From: Hygrophila difformis
Lineage: Eukaryota; Streptophyta; Magnoliopsida; Lamiales; Acanthaceae
Direction: 5' to 3'
NCBI GenBank assembly: GCA_030278955.1
Contig: JAOANR010000006.1
Location: 24,311,763-24,375,762 of the forward strand
Length of the DNA stretch: 64,000 nt
In this document: positions 10,601 to 21,840 of the stretch, in pieces
Numbering within the stretch: position 1 is the stretch's first letter
Layout: each line of letters opens with the position of its first letter
Position numbers and translations under genes: made by a program
Notes under the pieces: model-generated
What the model saw: only the letters and a program-made list of their open reading frames with translations
Told to the model about the DNA's origin: nothing
The model's database searches: none

Positions 10601-12099
10601 TGATCTCAACCTTAACTCTTGCAGAAATTTACATCCAGGTAATCCCATCACATTCAAGCAATCACTTTGCAAATAACTAAATCTTTTGTTGACAATTTTT
10701 GTTGTATTTGATACCAGAGAGGCTGCTGCTTGAGTGTCCTAATTTAGAAAGCGTGCATGCATCAAACTGCGAAGACATGCTTGTCAAAGCCATTGAAACT
10801 CAGGTTACTCCTGAACTTTGATTATCATTGTGATTTGTGATGCACCAATGGGTTTTGGGAAAACCCTTTCCTCCTACCATTTACAAATTGACCTTGAGTT
10901 GAGCCAAAATTTTAATGCTTGAGATCATCTTGTTGAAACCATAATCTAAAAGAGTTTGTTAGAGTATATTGGGCTTAGCCCATTAGGGTTTTAAGTTTTA
11001 TCTATATATGTCTTGTATTAGTTTGAGAGTTGAAGTAGGTGAAAGTTATTTTTCTTTCACATGGTATCAGAGCCGGCCCTAGCTCTAGCTCTGCTAGGGT
11101 TTCGCTCCTCTTTCACCTCCGGCACCATTGTGCTCAGCATCCTCCGGCGCTAGAGCTGCCGCCCTGAGCCACCGCTGCCGTCGCCCAGCTCAGCCTCCTC
11201 GAGCTGCTGCCACCGCCGACCAGCTGCATCTCTCTGTGTGTCGCAGCCGCCTGTCCCATCTCTAGCCGTTGACAGTGCCGCCTCCGCCGGCCGCCTCTGT
11301 CACGCGTTCGCTACCGCTGCTCCCAGCGCCTTCAACCGTGCGCTGCTCCCAGCGGCTCCGTCTGCCACCTCTGCTCCCAGCGCCGCCGACTGCTCCTCTG
11401 TCGATGGCTCCTTTCTAAATCTCTTCGGGACCTCGTATTCTATACACATGTAACAAGCTTGGATCATATATGCTCTAGCTTGAGGGGGAGTGTTAGAGTA
11501 TATTGGGCTTAGCCCATTAGGGTTTTAAGTTTTATCTATATATGTCTTGTATGAGTTTAAGAGTTGAATGAGGTGAAAGTTATTTTCTTTCACAGAGTTC
11601 TTTTGAGTTCACCTCTGTTTTGTGCGAGGATTTTCTTGTGCATTCATGATATGATTAATTTTCCTCGATCTCGAGTTTGTTCATTATAATAGAGGACATA
11701 GCCATTTGAGTTCAACTCGTGGAACTTCCTAAACAAACACAAAAATGAGCTGAGTTTGTGTGTAGTGTTCTTTTCATGCACAGTTCTATCTACAATTTAT
11801 GCCAAAATTTTATCAGAATGCTCTAACCCCCCTTGACCATTTCTGAGCAGGTTTGCAGTGACTTCTCAGCTTTGGAAAATGATTTTCCTCGCAAACGTCT
11901 ACCTGATGGTTCGAAAAGAGTTGGGGCTCCATCCTTTCACAGCCCTCAGGTAAATCTTCAAAAAAACCTTACTTATGCAACTGATCTTTTCATCTATGAT
12001 GTTGTCTGATAACTTCTTGTTATGTTTTTATAGACACGGGATGATAAGAAACAGACAAGGCCTATGAAACGACGCAGGTGCGAAGTATTCTCGGACTAA
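7657..12099 (+). CDS. FBL17: F-box/LRR protein, FBL17-like (11 exons, 585 aa)
   Basis: Exons: 7657-8261, 8558-8659, 9318-9462, 9552-9736, 9825-9929, 10106-10203, 10294-10493, 10572-10638, 10718-10803, 11851-11949, 12034-12099. All introns are GT-AG and the frame closes at 585 aa, close to the roughly 590 aa expected of FBL17. Residues 21-43 form a basic Cys/His motif (KRGKKRGSYNCGRCGLPKKG..C) typical of this family. An F-box starts at residue 129 (LPMSCLCEIFRRLQ) and leucine-rich repeats fill the rest (LKMDGCSNL, LSLWGCSGLD, LNLNSCRNL). The basic tail is KRRR. FBL17 is the substrate receptor of an SCF ubiquitin ligase that destroys KRP/ICK inhibitors of cyclin-dependent kinase, needed for S-phase entry and pollen mitosis. 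The start was chosen at 7657 because the family's conserved N-terminus begins there; the upstream open frame looks like 5' UTR. Intron 9 holds a TRIM element. Confidence 0.9.
10957..11594 (+). mobile_element. TRIM retrotransposon in intron 9 of the FBL17-like gene
   Basis: Two near-identical LTRs (10957-11061, 105 bp; 11491-11594, 104 bp) start TGTTAGAG and end TTTCACA. Directly after the first is TGGTATCAGAGC (11062-11073), a primer-binding site complementary to initiator tRNA-Met. Directly before the second is a polypurine tract TGAGGGGGAG (11481-11490). A perfect 5-bp TSD, GAGTT, flanks it (10952-10956 and 11595-11599). The internal 429 bp is GC-rich and encodes no gag or pol, as in terminal-repeat retrotransposons in miniature. 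By eye the LTRs differ at 4 bases plus one indel. It must be mobilised by enzymes of another element. Confidence 0.95.
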
Positions 12100-12337
12100 T
12101 AAAATTCACTGCATTGTGACAAATTGGTTGTATTGTCATTCCATGTTTGTTGTGAAATACTTGACTCCTCATTTATACATCAATAATTTCGAAGCCTTAA
12201 ATTTGTGAAGGCTAACAATATAAGTATAAACTTGTACAATGCTCTCAGATCTTATGGGTTTCTATTGGTCTAAATAATACCTTTGAATAATCCACCAGTC
12301 GGAGATAGTAGTTTGTAGTAGTGTGCATTGGCAGTAC

Positions 12338-13027
12338 TAGGGGTGTAAATGAGCCGAGCCGAGCTCGACCCTGGTAAGGCTCGAGCTCGGCTCGGTTAAG
12401 TATAAGCTCGGCTCGGCTCGAGCTCGAAGCTCGACGAGCTTAAAAAATTGAGCTCGGCTCGAGCTCGACATAATATATTGAAGCTCGAGCTCGGCTCGAA
12501 GGGCAAAAAGAGCTCGACATAAATTTTAATTTTAATTTTTTTTTTAAAATCGGGTATCCCTAGACCATATTGAACTCAAGACTAAACAATTTTAAATTAT
12601 TCAATAACGAGCTTAAAAATTTGAAAGATGAAGTTCTGTAGAAATATACTATTCATAATTTCTTATAATAGTCCCAATTTGGAAGGAGATTGGGATTAAG
12701 TTTTTTTGATTTAGTGTTAACCATAACAAAATATAATGTACTATATTATTAAATAAAAGGAGGAGTGAATTTACTGTTGGACTCCATCTTCCTCACTTTT
12801 TTAAGAAAGAAAATATACTATATTTTTAAGAAAGAAATAATATATATAATATATTCGAGCCTATTATCGAGTTTTCGAGCCGAGTATTAGTTAGCTCGGC
12901 TTGAGCTCATTAATATTCGAACCGATCTCGAATTCGAGCCGAGTCTTTTCGAGTCGAGCTTTGGTCGAGCTTTGATCGAGTCGAGCCCGAATATTTTACG
13001 AGCCTATCAGTCTCATTTACACCCTTA
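12338..13027. mobile_element. hAT-type MITE, rich in GAGCTCG repeats
   Basis: The terminal inverted repeats read TAGGGGTGTAAATGAG at the left and TAAGGGTGTAAATGAG (complement) at the right, one mismatch in 16. The 8-bp TSD GGCAGTAC is perfect (12330-12337 and 13028-13035). Subterminal regions are packed with GAGCTCG/GGCTCG units. No transposase. It lies about 240 bp past the FBL17-like stop and may be transcribed as 3' UTR or replace its 3' end. Confidence 0.88.
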
Positions 13028-13052
13028 GGCAGTACTTTGTTTTCATCTTTTT

Positions 13053-13222
13053 CGAACATGCTGTTTGCTGCTTTGTACTCGGGCTTGGGTTGGGTTGCTG
13101 TTTTTCTAACACTGTATTCGGTGGATTGGCCTAAACATGGCTGATTGCTGCTTTGTACTCGGGCTTTATTTGGTGCTTTAGCCTATTTATGAAATGAAAT
13201 GATCTTTCAAAAAAAAAAAAAA
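13053..13222 (+). other. A-tailed repeat-like segment, perhaps a retroelement or UTR end
   Basis: The phrase 'ctgctttgtactcgggctt' occurs twice about 80 bp apart. The segment ends 'gaaatgaaatgatctttc' followed by a run of A. This looks like the 3' tail of a LINE, but a displaced 3' UTR of the FBL17-like gene cannot be excluded. Confidence 0.3.
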
Positions 13223-13669
13223 CCTTTCCATTGGTTGATGAATTGAATCTATGCGATTCTTTAAAGTTGCATTTCTAAGGTACTGCTTGCTGTTTAAACT
13301 ATAAGATTAACACTTTAATATCGTTTAGTATAAAGTAAATTAAAATGATTAAATACTAAAGAACTAGGAGTATATTTAAAATGCATTACAACATAAATAA
13401 ATATCAACATGTTGAGATATCAATATATTATAAGTGTTTTTATTGGTTTATATCATCACCTATTATCAATTGTTTTAGCTTGGGCCTTGGAAACCCTTCT
13501 CCAGATTTTTACAGTGTTTATTGTTTCACACTATATTTTGTTCTATATTTGGATTTGAACATAAGTTGAAATTGTGGCTTGTTGCCAACAAAAAATATCA
13601 GGAACAAGGTTAAAAAGATTGAAATTGTTTTATTATATAACTTTAATTTAATTAATTCGATTCCTTTTA

Positions 13670-14066
13670 TAGAGTTTAAAAAGTCGGTGAATTTAGAAAG
13701 TCAATGGACTCCACGTAGAGTTGGTTGCTTTTGTATAGATTCCAGGTAGAGTTTAGCTGACTTATATAAAATCCGTAGAAATTTTTGATTGTTTGGAGAG
13801 ATTTTTGTATAGTTATATTTTTTAAGAAAATTCATTAAAATCTACGAATAATTAAAATTCGTAAACTGTTAAATACTTTAAGCTTTTTAAAGACTTTTTA
13901 AAATCTATATTGAATACTTTTATATTTTTAAAGTCGTTTTAAAATCTGTATTGAATACCTATAAATTCTTAAAGACTTTTTAAAATTTAAATTAAATACA
14001 CCCAAACTTTAAAAATTATTTTCTATTTTTTTAAAAAAAATATGGATTCTTGATTGAATACGCCCC
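13670..14066. mobile_element. Degraded MITE related to the element at 22973-23332
   Basis: It shares the 'ctccacgtagagttg' block and several 'ttttaaagactttttaaaatct' units with the Tourist-like element at 22973-23332. It ends 'gaatacgcccc'. The left end is missing. The rest of 13223-14490 is AT-rich with no visible gene. Confidence 0.5.
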
Positions 14067-14493
14067 ATAAAATTTTAGGTGTAATTCAAATATTCAATGC
14101 TCAAATAATTGAGAATTTCTAGAGCTACTTGTAGCGATACATACACTATACATAATACATGTGGTGATATTCAAACTCTTGTTAACAATAAAGAGTGAAA
14201 TTCAACATAAAAACCACATTTTTTAAAAAGAAAGAAAGAAAAAGAAAAAAGAAAAGGAAAAAAGGGTGAAAGAAGCCAAATACTTGGAAGAAAAGGAATG
14301 GGAAAAAAATCAAAACATTGCGCCAAAACTACAGTTACCACTTACCTGTAATGAGGAAAGAAAAGGTCCAAGTGAAAACATAAATCAAATATGGGTTAAA
14401 ATGAAATGAAATGGCCATCCATTTCCATTTGTCTAAAAATTATCCCCAGCTCACTACGTATATAAAAATTTCTAACAAAATCAAACTATACTA

Positions 14494-14682
14494 CTCCCTC
14501 CGTCCCATTCCAAATGTCCTACTTACTATTTTTGAATGTCCCATTACAAATGTCTTCTTTCTATAAATAGAAATAATTTCCCCTCCAACAACTATGTGGA
14601 CCCCACCATATACTCACAAACCAACTCTACCTTAATTCACGTGCCCAACAGTAACAAGACACTTGGAGTGGGACGGAGGGAG
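14494..14682 (+). mobile_element. Stowaway-like MITE (family B, intact ends)
   Basis: Perfect 13-bp ends CTCCCTCCGTCCC / GGGACGGAGGGAG with TA duplicated on both sides (14492-14493 and 14683-14684). 189 bp, non-coding. Tc1/mariner-derived Stowaway type. Confidence 0.88.
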
Positions 14683-14845
14683 TAGTATATAGTTAAAGTC
14701 TAAATATTACATACTCCACCGTATACTATTATACTACTAAATCCTAGTATTAAAATAATAGAGTACTAAATGTCAACCGAGTTCTAAAATTTGAAACCCA
14801 ACATCTATCAAATGGTCAGGAATAACAAAAGGAAAATGGATTCAC

Positions 14846-15115
14846 ATATTTATTTATTTATTTTTTTTTTTTTGGAAACAACCAATTAAGACTAGAAAAA
14901 AATATATATAAAAAGACGCCAAGCAAATAATCAACTAGTAACGAGGAAACTTCGCGTCCATAACATCTACTGCCAAAAGAGACTTCACCATATCCGGAGG
15001 AAAAACCCAAATCTATGTAGAATGACTCACTATCCGCTTCCATCTTCGCCAGACAATTTGCTATCGCATTTATTGATATTGAATGAACTAATTTTGGCGG
15101 ATCAATCATTTTTAA
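14846..15115 (-). mobile_element. 5'-truncated LINE tail
   Basis: The minus-strand frame at 14858-15109 carries HSISINAIANCLAKME, resembling the end of the RNase H-like domain of plant LINEs. It is followed by a short tail and an A run (T run at about 14859-14873 on the plus strand). Confidence 0.6.
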
Positions 15116-15472
15116 TAATTTAGGGTTTCAACAAATATTGAAAATTAAATAAATAAAATCAAAGGTCCAGTGACAGCCATACAACGTTATTATACGAAGA
15201 ATCAAAAGTAGCTTGTGGGTTAGGTAGTTCTCCACTTCGCCTAAAATCGCATTTAGGCAAATTTGGAAGGGTGAGGGGCATATGCAGGATATATTTTGGG
15301 TGATCAAACGATTATAATATAACACAAGGGTATTAAGAATAATTTTTAATTAATTGTAAAATAGAAACGATAGTATATAAAACAGAACTTGTAGATAGTA
15401 TTGAAAATGAAATGATGCCTTGTAACCTTTACCTTCCCCAAGACATTTACTTATTTAATCTCTCACTCTGAC

Positions 15473-15611
15473 GAGTACTTAGCTCAAGTGGTTAAGTCTC
15501 TTGACTTCCAACCTGAATGTTAGAGATTCGATTTCCTTTGTAATTCGTGTAGCATGGGCTCCCATCACCCATTTCCTAGCCTGTGCATAGGCTGTTCAGT
15601 AAAAAAAACCC
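15473..15611 (+). mobile_element. tRNA-derived SINE
   Basis: The head shows an A-box-like stretch (agctcaagtggttaag) and a B-box-like stretch (gagattcgatttcc). The body contains 'tttgtaattcgtgtagcatg' and the element ends in an A run. The same body occurs at 45030-45305 and, inverted, at 61031-61203, so this is a dispersed family. The preceding 15128-15470 holds nothing recognisable. Confidence 0.7.
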
Positions 15612-15639
15612 TCTCACTCTAAATATTTTATAGGAAAAA

Positions 15640-15883
15640 GGAAAACATAGTCATTTTTTATAAAAAAAGCCAAATCGATAATTTTTTTATATTTTTGCCC
15701 AATTGATCAGCCACATATACTAATTATGTCTCAATCGGTCTGCCACCCACTAATTATGCCCTAATTGCTGATAGGGCAATGGTTTTAGCCAAAATAGTCC
15801 ATTTTTTCCAAAAATCTAAATCGGTCTGTTAGTAAATTTTTGTCCCCTTTCATGCAGTCCAATGCACATTTTAAACTAATAAT
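15640..15883. mobile_element. Remnant related to the Mutator-like TIR at 6560
   Basis: It carries the same kind of 'ccaaaaatctaaatcggtctgttagtaa' sequence as the TIR of the element at 6560-7447 and ends where the LINE starts at about 15884. Degraded, one arm only. Confidence 0.4.
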
Positions 15884-16524
15884 TTTTTTTTTTTTGGTGG
15901 CCTAAAACTTTTATTACCATCAAACAACTACGTTCCAAATTACACACAGAACCCCTAACCGGTTTTAAGCTTTAACAAGTATCAAAGATAATTAGAAAAC
16001 AAACACTCCCATAGCAGCTACCAATGGATCCGCCGACCTGCAACCTCAATACCAGATTTCTATTCATCCTTCGCTTTTTCCTCCAAGTCGAGCCCAGTGA
16101 TCAGCCACGTCATTCTTTTCCCTCATTATGTTTTTCACCTTCACTCCCCCAAAACTCAAAACATCAATAATTGGACCCAAAAGCCTAGAGAACCTCCAAG
16201 GGAAATTCTCTGGTTGTTTCAACCATCTCACAATATTTAACAAATCACACCCGAAAACCAACTTGGGAAGTGGGAATCCTTGAAATCGCATAAGGGCCGA
16301 ACAAACCTAACTGATCGCTGAAACCTCCGCTTTGGAAGAATATGTGACTCGAATGCTATCTGACAAGATAAATAAAACCATGCCTTCATCATCTCTAATG
16401 ACTCCACCCACTCCAGTCGGACTAGGATTACCTACAGAATAACCATCCGTATTCACATTCCACCACCCCATATTCGGCCGCTGGTGTGGAATATTTTCCA
16501 ATACAACCCGCAGTATACGATCCA
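15884..16524 (-). mobile_element. LINE, 3' part (RNase H-like domain), split copy
   Basis: Minus-strand frames at 16307-16525 and 16064-16291 carry WNVNTDG, GVGGVIRDDEG, SSKAEVSAI, then FGCDLLNIVRWL and MREKNDVADHWARLGG: the RNase H-like domain of an L1-type LINE, broken by one stop between the frames. A T run at 15884-15896 is the A tail. The upstream part of the same LINE is at 20430-20828, separated by nested LTR insertions. Confidence 0.8.
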
Positions 16525-16845
16525 AGTAATAACCGGTGAAATCGGGTCGAATCCACAGGGAACAGGGAATTGCTTTAATTTATCAAATTTAAGCAGCGAA
16601 TAAAATTAAAGTGCGTGAATAGTTGGTTTATCTAAAATCCTAATTGCAATTAATTAAAATAAAGCAATAAAAATGTCCAACACCACAAATCAAGAGAGAA
16701 GATTGAATTAATATGCTAGATGATGAATGAGGATCCCTAGATCGTTTAATTGTTGGCAAACTTGCAATTACATATAAAAATCCAATTTTAAATCAATTTA
16801 ATGCCTACTTAGAACAATCACAATTTAGAAACCTCTCGGCTTTAA

Positions 16846-19487
16846 TGTAATACCCGTGAAATCAGTCACCCATAAATAAATAAATAAACACATAAATAAA
16901 TAAATAAATAAATAAATAAAATAAAGATGAAAAGAGAAATGAAATTTAATTCAAGGAATAAAAAGGGAATTTAATTTCCAAGAGCCCATGAAGTAAAAAA
17001 TAATTAAATAAATTATTGCACTGGAATCAAATATCGATGGGCTCAATATTTCAAACTCGAAATTAATTTGATATCCAAATAGATTAAGATAGGGATTTGG
17101 AGCCCAAGAATAGCCCGAAAATCGAAGGATAGAGGTTTGAAAGAGAGGAGAAAAGGCCCGACGAATCGCTCGACCCGGCCCAGGCCAAGGCCGCGCGGTC
17201 CGCGACGAAAACCGTGCCCCCACCGCATCGTCGCGGTTGGTGCGGCCCTTGCGAGATTCACTCGCCCGACTTCGAATTTTTCGAGTTTGTTGCATATCTT
17301 TCGGCCCAATAATTCCCATATCTGATCTTGGACGCCCTCAAGTCCTTGTGAGTCTATAAATAGCCCCTTATTCAGCCTCGTACGCCCTTTGAACGTCTTT
17401 AAAATTTCTACACACTTTCAAACACCGAAAAACTCGACAGCGAAGGAGGAAGTGACTTGGACAAATTCAAGGTCTCCCAAGCGTAGATGGGTAGTGAGGT
17501 ATGAATTTCGTCCATATTTTCCATACAAAAAGTCGAATACGGATCTAATTTGTACGTTTTCTTTTTCCAAACCGCGAATCGGAACAAGAAGGAGGAGTAC
17601 GAAGGATCTAGGACACAAACGATGAATCCGGAAGGCACGACATCAAAATCGAAGAGCCGTAGATCCAATCCATGTAAGTTAATCCTTACTTACGGTTTTG
17701 GAAGATAAAATTTAACCCGAACAAAAGATCCAATAAGAAAAACCCATAAAATCTGTCAAAATGTGATTCCACGTGCGCGGCATTCTTAACAGAATTTTTC
17801 GGACCTTTTAAAATACTCAAACGAAAAAACTCAAAACATGAAAAGTGTTCCTAAGACATAGATCTACAGTTTGTAAAAGTTTCGTAATTTTTAATTAAGT
17901 TTTGATGCCTGAAAACTGATCCGGACGAACCTGCATTTTTACCGAATTCTGAAATGGTGACAGATTGGATTTTCGAACTTGTTAGCTATTTTGACATTAG
18001 ATTTAGGCCGAATTAGATGTTGTGATAAATATGAAAACTGTATATAAGTGATTCATGGAGTGACCTGTAAAATTTCATGAAATTTTAAGTTCGTTTGATA
18101 AGTCAAAAGTCAAATTTTTCAAACACTGCCATAATCTGAATTCTGACAGCATGTAGTTTTTGTGGAAATCCAAACTTTTGACTTGTTTCCTTAACTCGTT
18201 TTGAAAAACTTAAAACACGAAACTTTTTCATTACAATGTTTTTGAGGTACTGTGAAAATTTCAGATTAATTGACCTTGAAATGAATTTTTAAAGGCGAAT
18301 GACGCGGACAACGACCATATGAAAATTATATTTTGTGGAAATTGCGAAATTTAGAAATTGGTCTTTTCTAAACAATCGAACGAAAGTGCTTTCGAAAATT
18401 AAAAGCAACGTTTTTCAAAATCCCATTACGACTTGGTTAAATATGAATTAAGGAGTGAGTGCTCTGCAGGGTGCCCTCATAACTATTCATTTCGTGCCTA
18501 TATGGACGATGGTGACCCGCGCGAAATATGAGAAATTATGCCAAAACGGCGAGATATATAGGGCATACACTCTCGGGAGTATCCGTATGGATTTTCCGAG
18601 GCTCCGGAGTGGTACTGGGTATGGCGTATTTCATCTTGCGGGTTCGATTCCAAAAGGTGTACTTTTCCTGTGGGTTCAATTCCTCAGGGTGTATGTTTTC
18701 GAGCGGGTTCGATTCCCCAGGACGTATGTTGATTCCTATGGGTTCGATTCCCTAGGATGTATTTAAATTCTTGCGGGTTCGATTCCCCAAGGACGAATTA
18801 TCCTCGTGTATACTGAACAATGATAAAAGAAGATACTGTAATTGTGAAGTAGCGGGAAAACTAAAAGACTTGAAATACCTTTTTATTGAAATATTGCTTT
18901 TTAAATTATGTCCTTTATTTATTTACCTTGCAAGATATAATTATGATCTTTTAGAATCCATGCTTTTTGAATTACGCAATTTAATTTTTATTAGTTAACC
19001 GAATTAATTTATATATATGCAATCTTGTTAAAGGTAACTTGTTTTTCTTAAATTAATTAAAGGCTTTGAAACCCCATTATTGTATGTTAGGGGTTAACTT
19101 ACTCAGTATGTTTATACTGACAAAACCGTTGTCCCTCTTTTCTTTTCAGTGTATGAGGATTACGCATGAGCATGAGCATGCATGGGAATTTTGGGAAACA
19201 TTTAATTTAATATTTTTATATGACTTGCATTACGAGTCTGTTTAACTCGTGTTTTGGCCATGTTGGCCCTATTTACCTTCATTTACTATTCCGCTGCTAT
19301 ATAATTAAATAATGCATGTGAACAACTTTAGTATTTAAATTTATATTATTCATGGGCTTGTTTTAAATGTTTTATTTCTGAAATACATTAGTCTTGCATC
19401 TCTTTAGGAAGCTCGAAGAAGTCGTGTCTTGCTAGGGAGGTGTGGCGGTGGCATCCCGGCCTGGGTTATCAAAACCGGAGTGTTACA
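16846..19487 (+). mobile_element. Solo LTR, 2.64 kb, Ty3/Gypsy (Tekay/Del-like)
   Basis: It begins TGTAATACCCGTGA, ends GGAGTGTTACA and has a perfect 5-bp TSD, TTTAA (16841-16845 and 19488-19492). TGTAAYACCC starts and GTGTTACA ends are characteristic of Tekay/Del chromovirus LTRs. No internal region or partner LTR is present, so this is best read as the product of recombination between two LTRs. Short open frames at 16951-17700 resemble no protein. An AAAT microsatellite lies at about 16869-16921. Confidence 0.85.
18638..18800 (+). repeat. Minisatellite of five ~33-bp units with GGTTCGATTCC
   Basis: Five units begin (g/t)GGGTTCGATTCC-like and end with an 'aggRYGTA' block. Several contain exactly GGTTCGATTCC, the RNA polymerase III B-box consensus. 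It lies inside the solo LTR. Confidence 0.75.
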
Positions 19488-20429
19488 TTTAATGACATGC
19501 AACTCATCTGGCTAGTGATTATCCTAAGTCCGGTTCTAACAAATTTTTCACTTTCTCAAGCTACAAATTATTAAAATTAATCTGCCAATTATCTTTGTTT
19601 AAGTATTTTTCAATCACCTAAACAATATAACGCCCTAGTTCAGATCTCTTTTCGGTCTCACCAAATACATATGAAAATTGACAGATCAACATTAAATTAA
19701 CGAAATTCATACGACAAAAGCAATGTCAACAATATCCAAATCCGGGTCTCCCCAAATGATGGGTTTAGCCTGACATGTTCACACAAAGACAGAAAGTAAT
19801 AAGAATAGAAAGCATAGTCTACTGAAACATCTGGTGAAGGAACGCCAATGTAGGATTCTTGTCAGATCTTCAATGGGTTGCCTTCTTCTCCCTCTTCTCT
19901 TGATTCGGATGATGGATGAAAAAGGTGTTGAATAGATAAAGAGATGGAAAACGAAATTCTGAGCATTTTGATAGGTGAAACTCCCAAATCGGCCAAGAAA
20001 CGAGCTATTTATGGCCCAAAACGCGAAACCCTTAAACGTAGGTACAGTGGTCGCGTGCAGTCCGCGCGGTTTTCGTCCAAAAGGGCGTGCCACGTCGTCA
20101 GATCCGCGCTGTCCGTGCATTTTTCCTCTGTTCCGCGCGCCATCTGCGCGGTGTCTTCTCCGTACGCTGTTTTCTTCCGTTTTTCGAGTTTTTGAGCTCC
20201 AATTGACTTCTTCTTGGTCCCTTTGGCCTTTATCTTGCTAAAAACACCTAAAATCATGCAATCACAACACAAAATATATTAAAACGCATAAAATCATTGA
20301 ATGAGATCACAATTTAATATTTATACTTAAAATTATAGTTTTTAGCAAATAATTTCACAATTTTCACCAATTAAACCATTAGCTTATCAATTAAACATTA
20401 GAAAATGTCACAATTTATGCACTATATCA

Positions 20430-20828
20430 GCCGCTCTCATACCAAACCACTACATGGTAACTTGGTTGGCCTACATCTGAGGTAATTCAGACTACCCGAA
20501 AAATTTCCATCCATACCTGCCAATCCCACCGAACGCTGTTTTCCACCAAAACCCGACTCTCCATTTTGTTTCTTCCTCTACAAAATTTCTATCAAACGGT
20601 TGCCCTTTGAAAACCGTTGCGTTCCTCGACTTCCACATAGCCCAAATTGTTGCGATACCTGTCATAAGCCACGCCTCCCTTTCGCCTGTTTGGGGATGAT
20701 TTCAAGCCACCAAGCCATTAAATTTTCAGAGTTTCCTGGGGTGTCCCATTCCATGCCAAACCATGCGACCCCTTTATACCAAATATCAGCCACCACATCA
20801 CATTGACAGAATAAGTGTTTGGACAATA
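20430..20828 (-). mobile_element. LINE, zf-RVT part of the split copy
   Basis: The minus strand reads HLFCQCDVVADIW, WLEIIPK and, after a frame change, IWAMWKSRNATVFKG, the zinc-binding zf-RVT region that lies between reverse transcriptase and RNase H in plant LINEs. Order and strand agree with the RNase H piece at 15884-16524. Confidence 0.75.
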
Positions 20829-21352
20829 TTTAAAAATTACACAAAAAGACGAATCTAATAAGATCCCACTCAACTCATTTTAACTTATATAACTATGTTT
20901 AAACTTTTAAGTCAAAGCATGTGTGTGAATAGTAGCAAATTAGCCAACGTAGTTATTAAAAAAATGGAGGGAGCATATCGCAATTGGTCTTCATTTTATG
21001 GAGAAACAATAAAAACCATCGAACTCTAAAATAAGATCCACCGGGGTAGCTACTCATTAGAATTTAGAACCCAGATGGAGGTTCGTTCTCGTATCGAATT
21101 GGGCAGTACCTTCGCTGGATGCCATCTGGGTTCTGATCAGCAGCTACCCCGATGGATTTTATTTTAGAGTTCGATAGTTTTGGTCTTTCTCCATAAATGA
21201 AGACCAATTGCGATATGCTCCCTCCGGTTTTTCTATTGGCTAATTTGTTACTATTCACACATTCTTTGACTTAAAGTTTAAACATAATTATATAAGTTAA
21301 AATGAGTCAAGTGAGATCTTGTTATATTAGTCTCGTCGTGTAATTTTTAAAC
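20829..21352. repeat. Long inverted repeat (~520 bp foldback)
   Basis: Arms of about 250 and 231 bp (20829-21078 and 21122-21352) are imperfect reverse complements around a 43-bp loop. The outer part of each arm is half a Stowaway family A element (with 'gatcttgttatattagtctcg' or its complement). The inner part contains 'gcaattggtcttcatt' and 'gaactctaaaataa' blocks. A transcript would form a long hairpin. Confidence 0.85.
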
Positions 21353-21591
21353 AAACCTAAACCGCAAACCACAGTTTTGTTAAAAAAAAAACAAACCATA
21401 AATTTTAAATCTCAAACTAAATACGATTTGGTTTGCGTGCGATCTAGACCGCACTCTAAACAGTCATAAGTACAAGAACATGTAGATATAGAAGTAGTAT
21501 AAAACAAACTAGTAAGTAACTCGTCAAGACTCGACGGACATAATTATATATTTTATATATAATATATATACTTATATTATACTCCATCCGC

Positions 21592-21840
21592 CTCAAATAA
21601 ATGAAACACTAGCATAATAACCACTATTTATTGAGTAACTTTGATTCGACCTTTTAACACAATTATATAAGATAAAACATAGTCAAGTAAGATCTTGTTG
21701 GATTCGTCTAATCGCGTAGATTTATATTATCTAACTTTTATAATTTTTACTCTTATACAATTAAAGATATTGAGTGTTAAAAAGGTGTATTGGATTGCTT
21801 GAAATGCTGAAAACTTTCAATTATTGGAAAACGGAGGAAG
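21592..21840 (+). mobile_element. Stowaway-like MITE (family A)
   Basis: TA-flanked; CTCCATCCG at the left, CGGAGGAAG at the right. The interior carries 'gatcttgttggattcgtcta'. Nested in the Helitron. Confidence 0.75.

Larger units (their letters stand above)
16525..20429 (-). mobile_element. LTR-like sequence (outer), split by a solo LTR
   Basis: Sequence at 16525-16845 and 19488-20429 forms one element once the solo LTR is removed. On the minus strand it starts TGATATAGTGC (complement of 20419-20429) and ends near 'attcgacccgatttcacc', a style known from long Ty3/Gypsy LTRs. It interrupts the LINE. I see no polyprotein, primer site or clear TSD, and the left boundary is not fixed to the base. 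Confidence 0.5.

Noticed and set aside
11238..11453. 71-codon open frame in intron 9
   Set aside because: It lies within the internal region of the TRIM element and is alanine/proline/serine-rich by base composition only.
17043..17319. Open frames rich in R/P inside the solo LTR
   Set aside because: Non-coding LTR sequence; overlapping frames on both strands and no domain.
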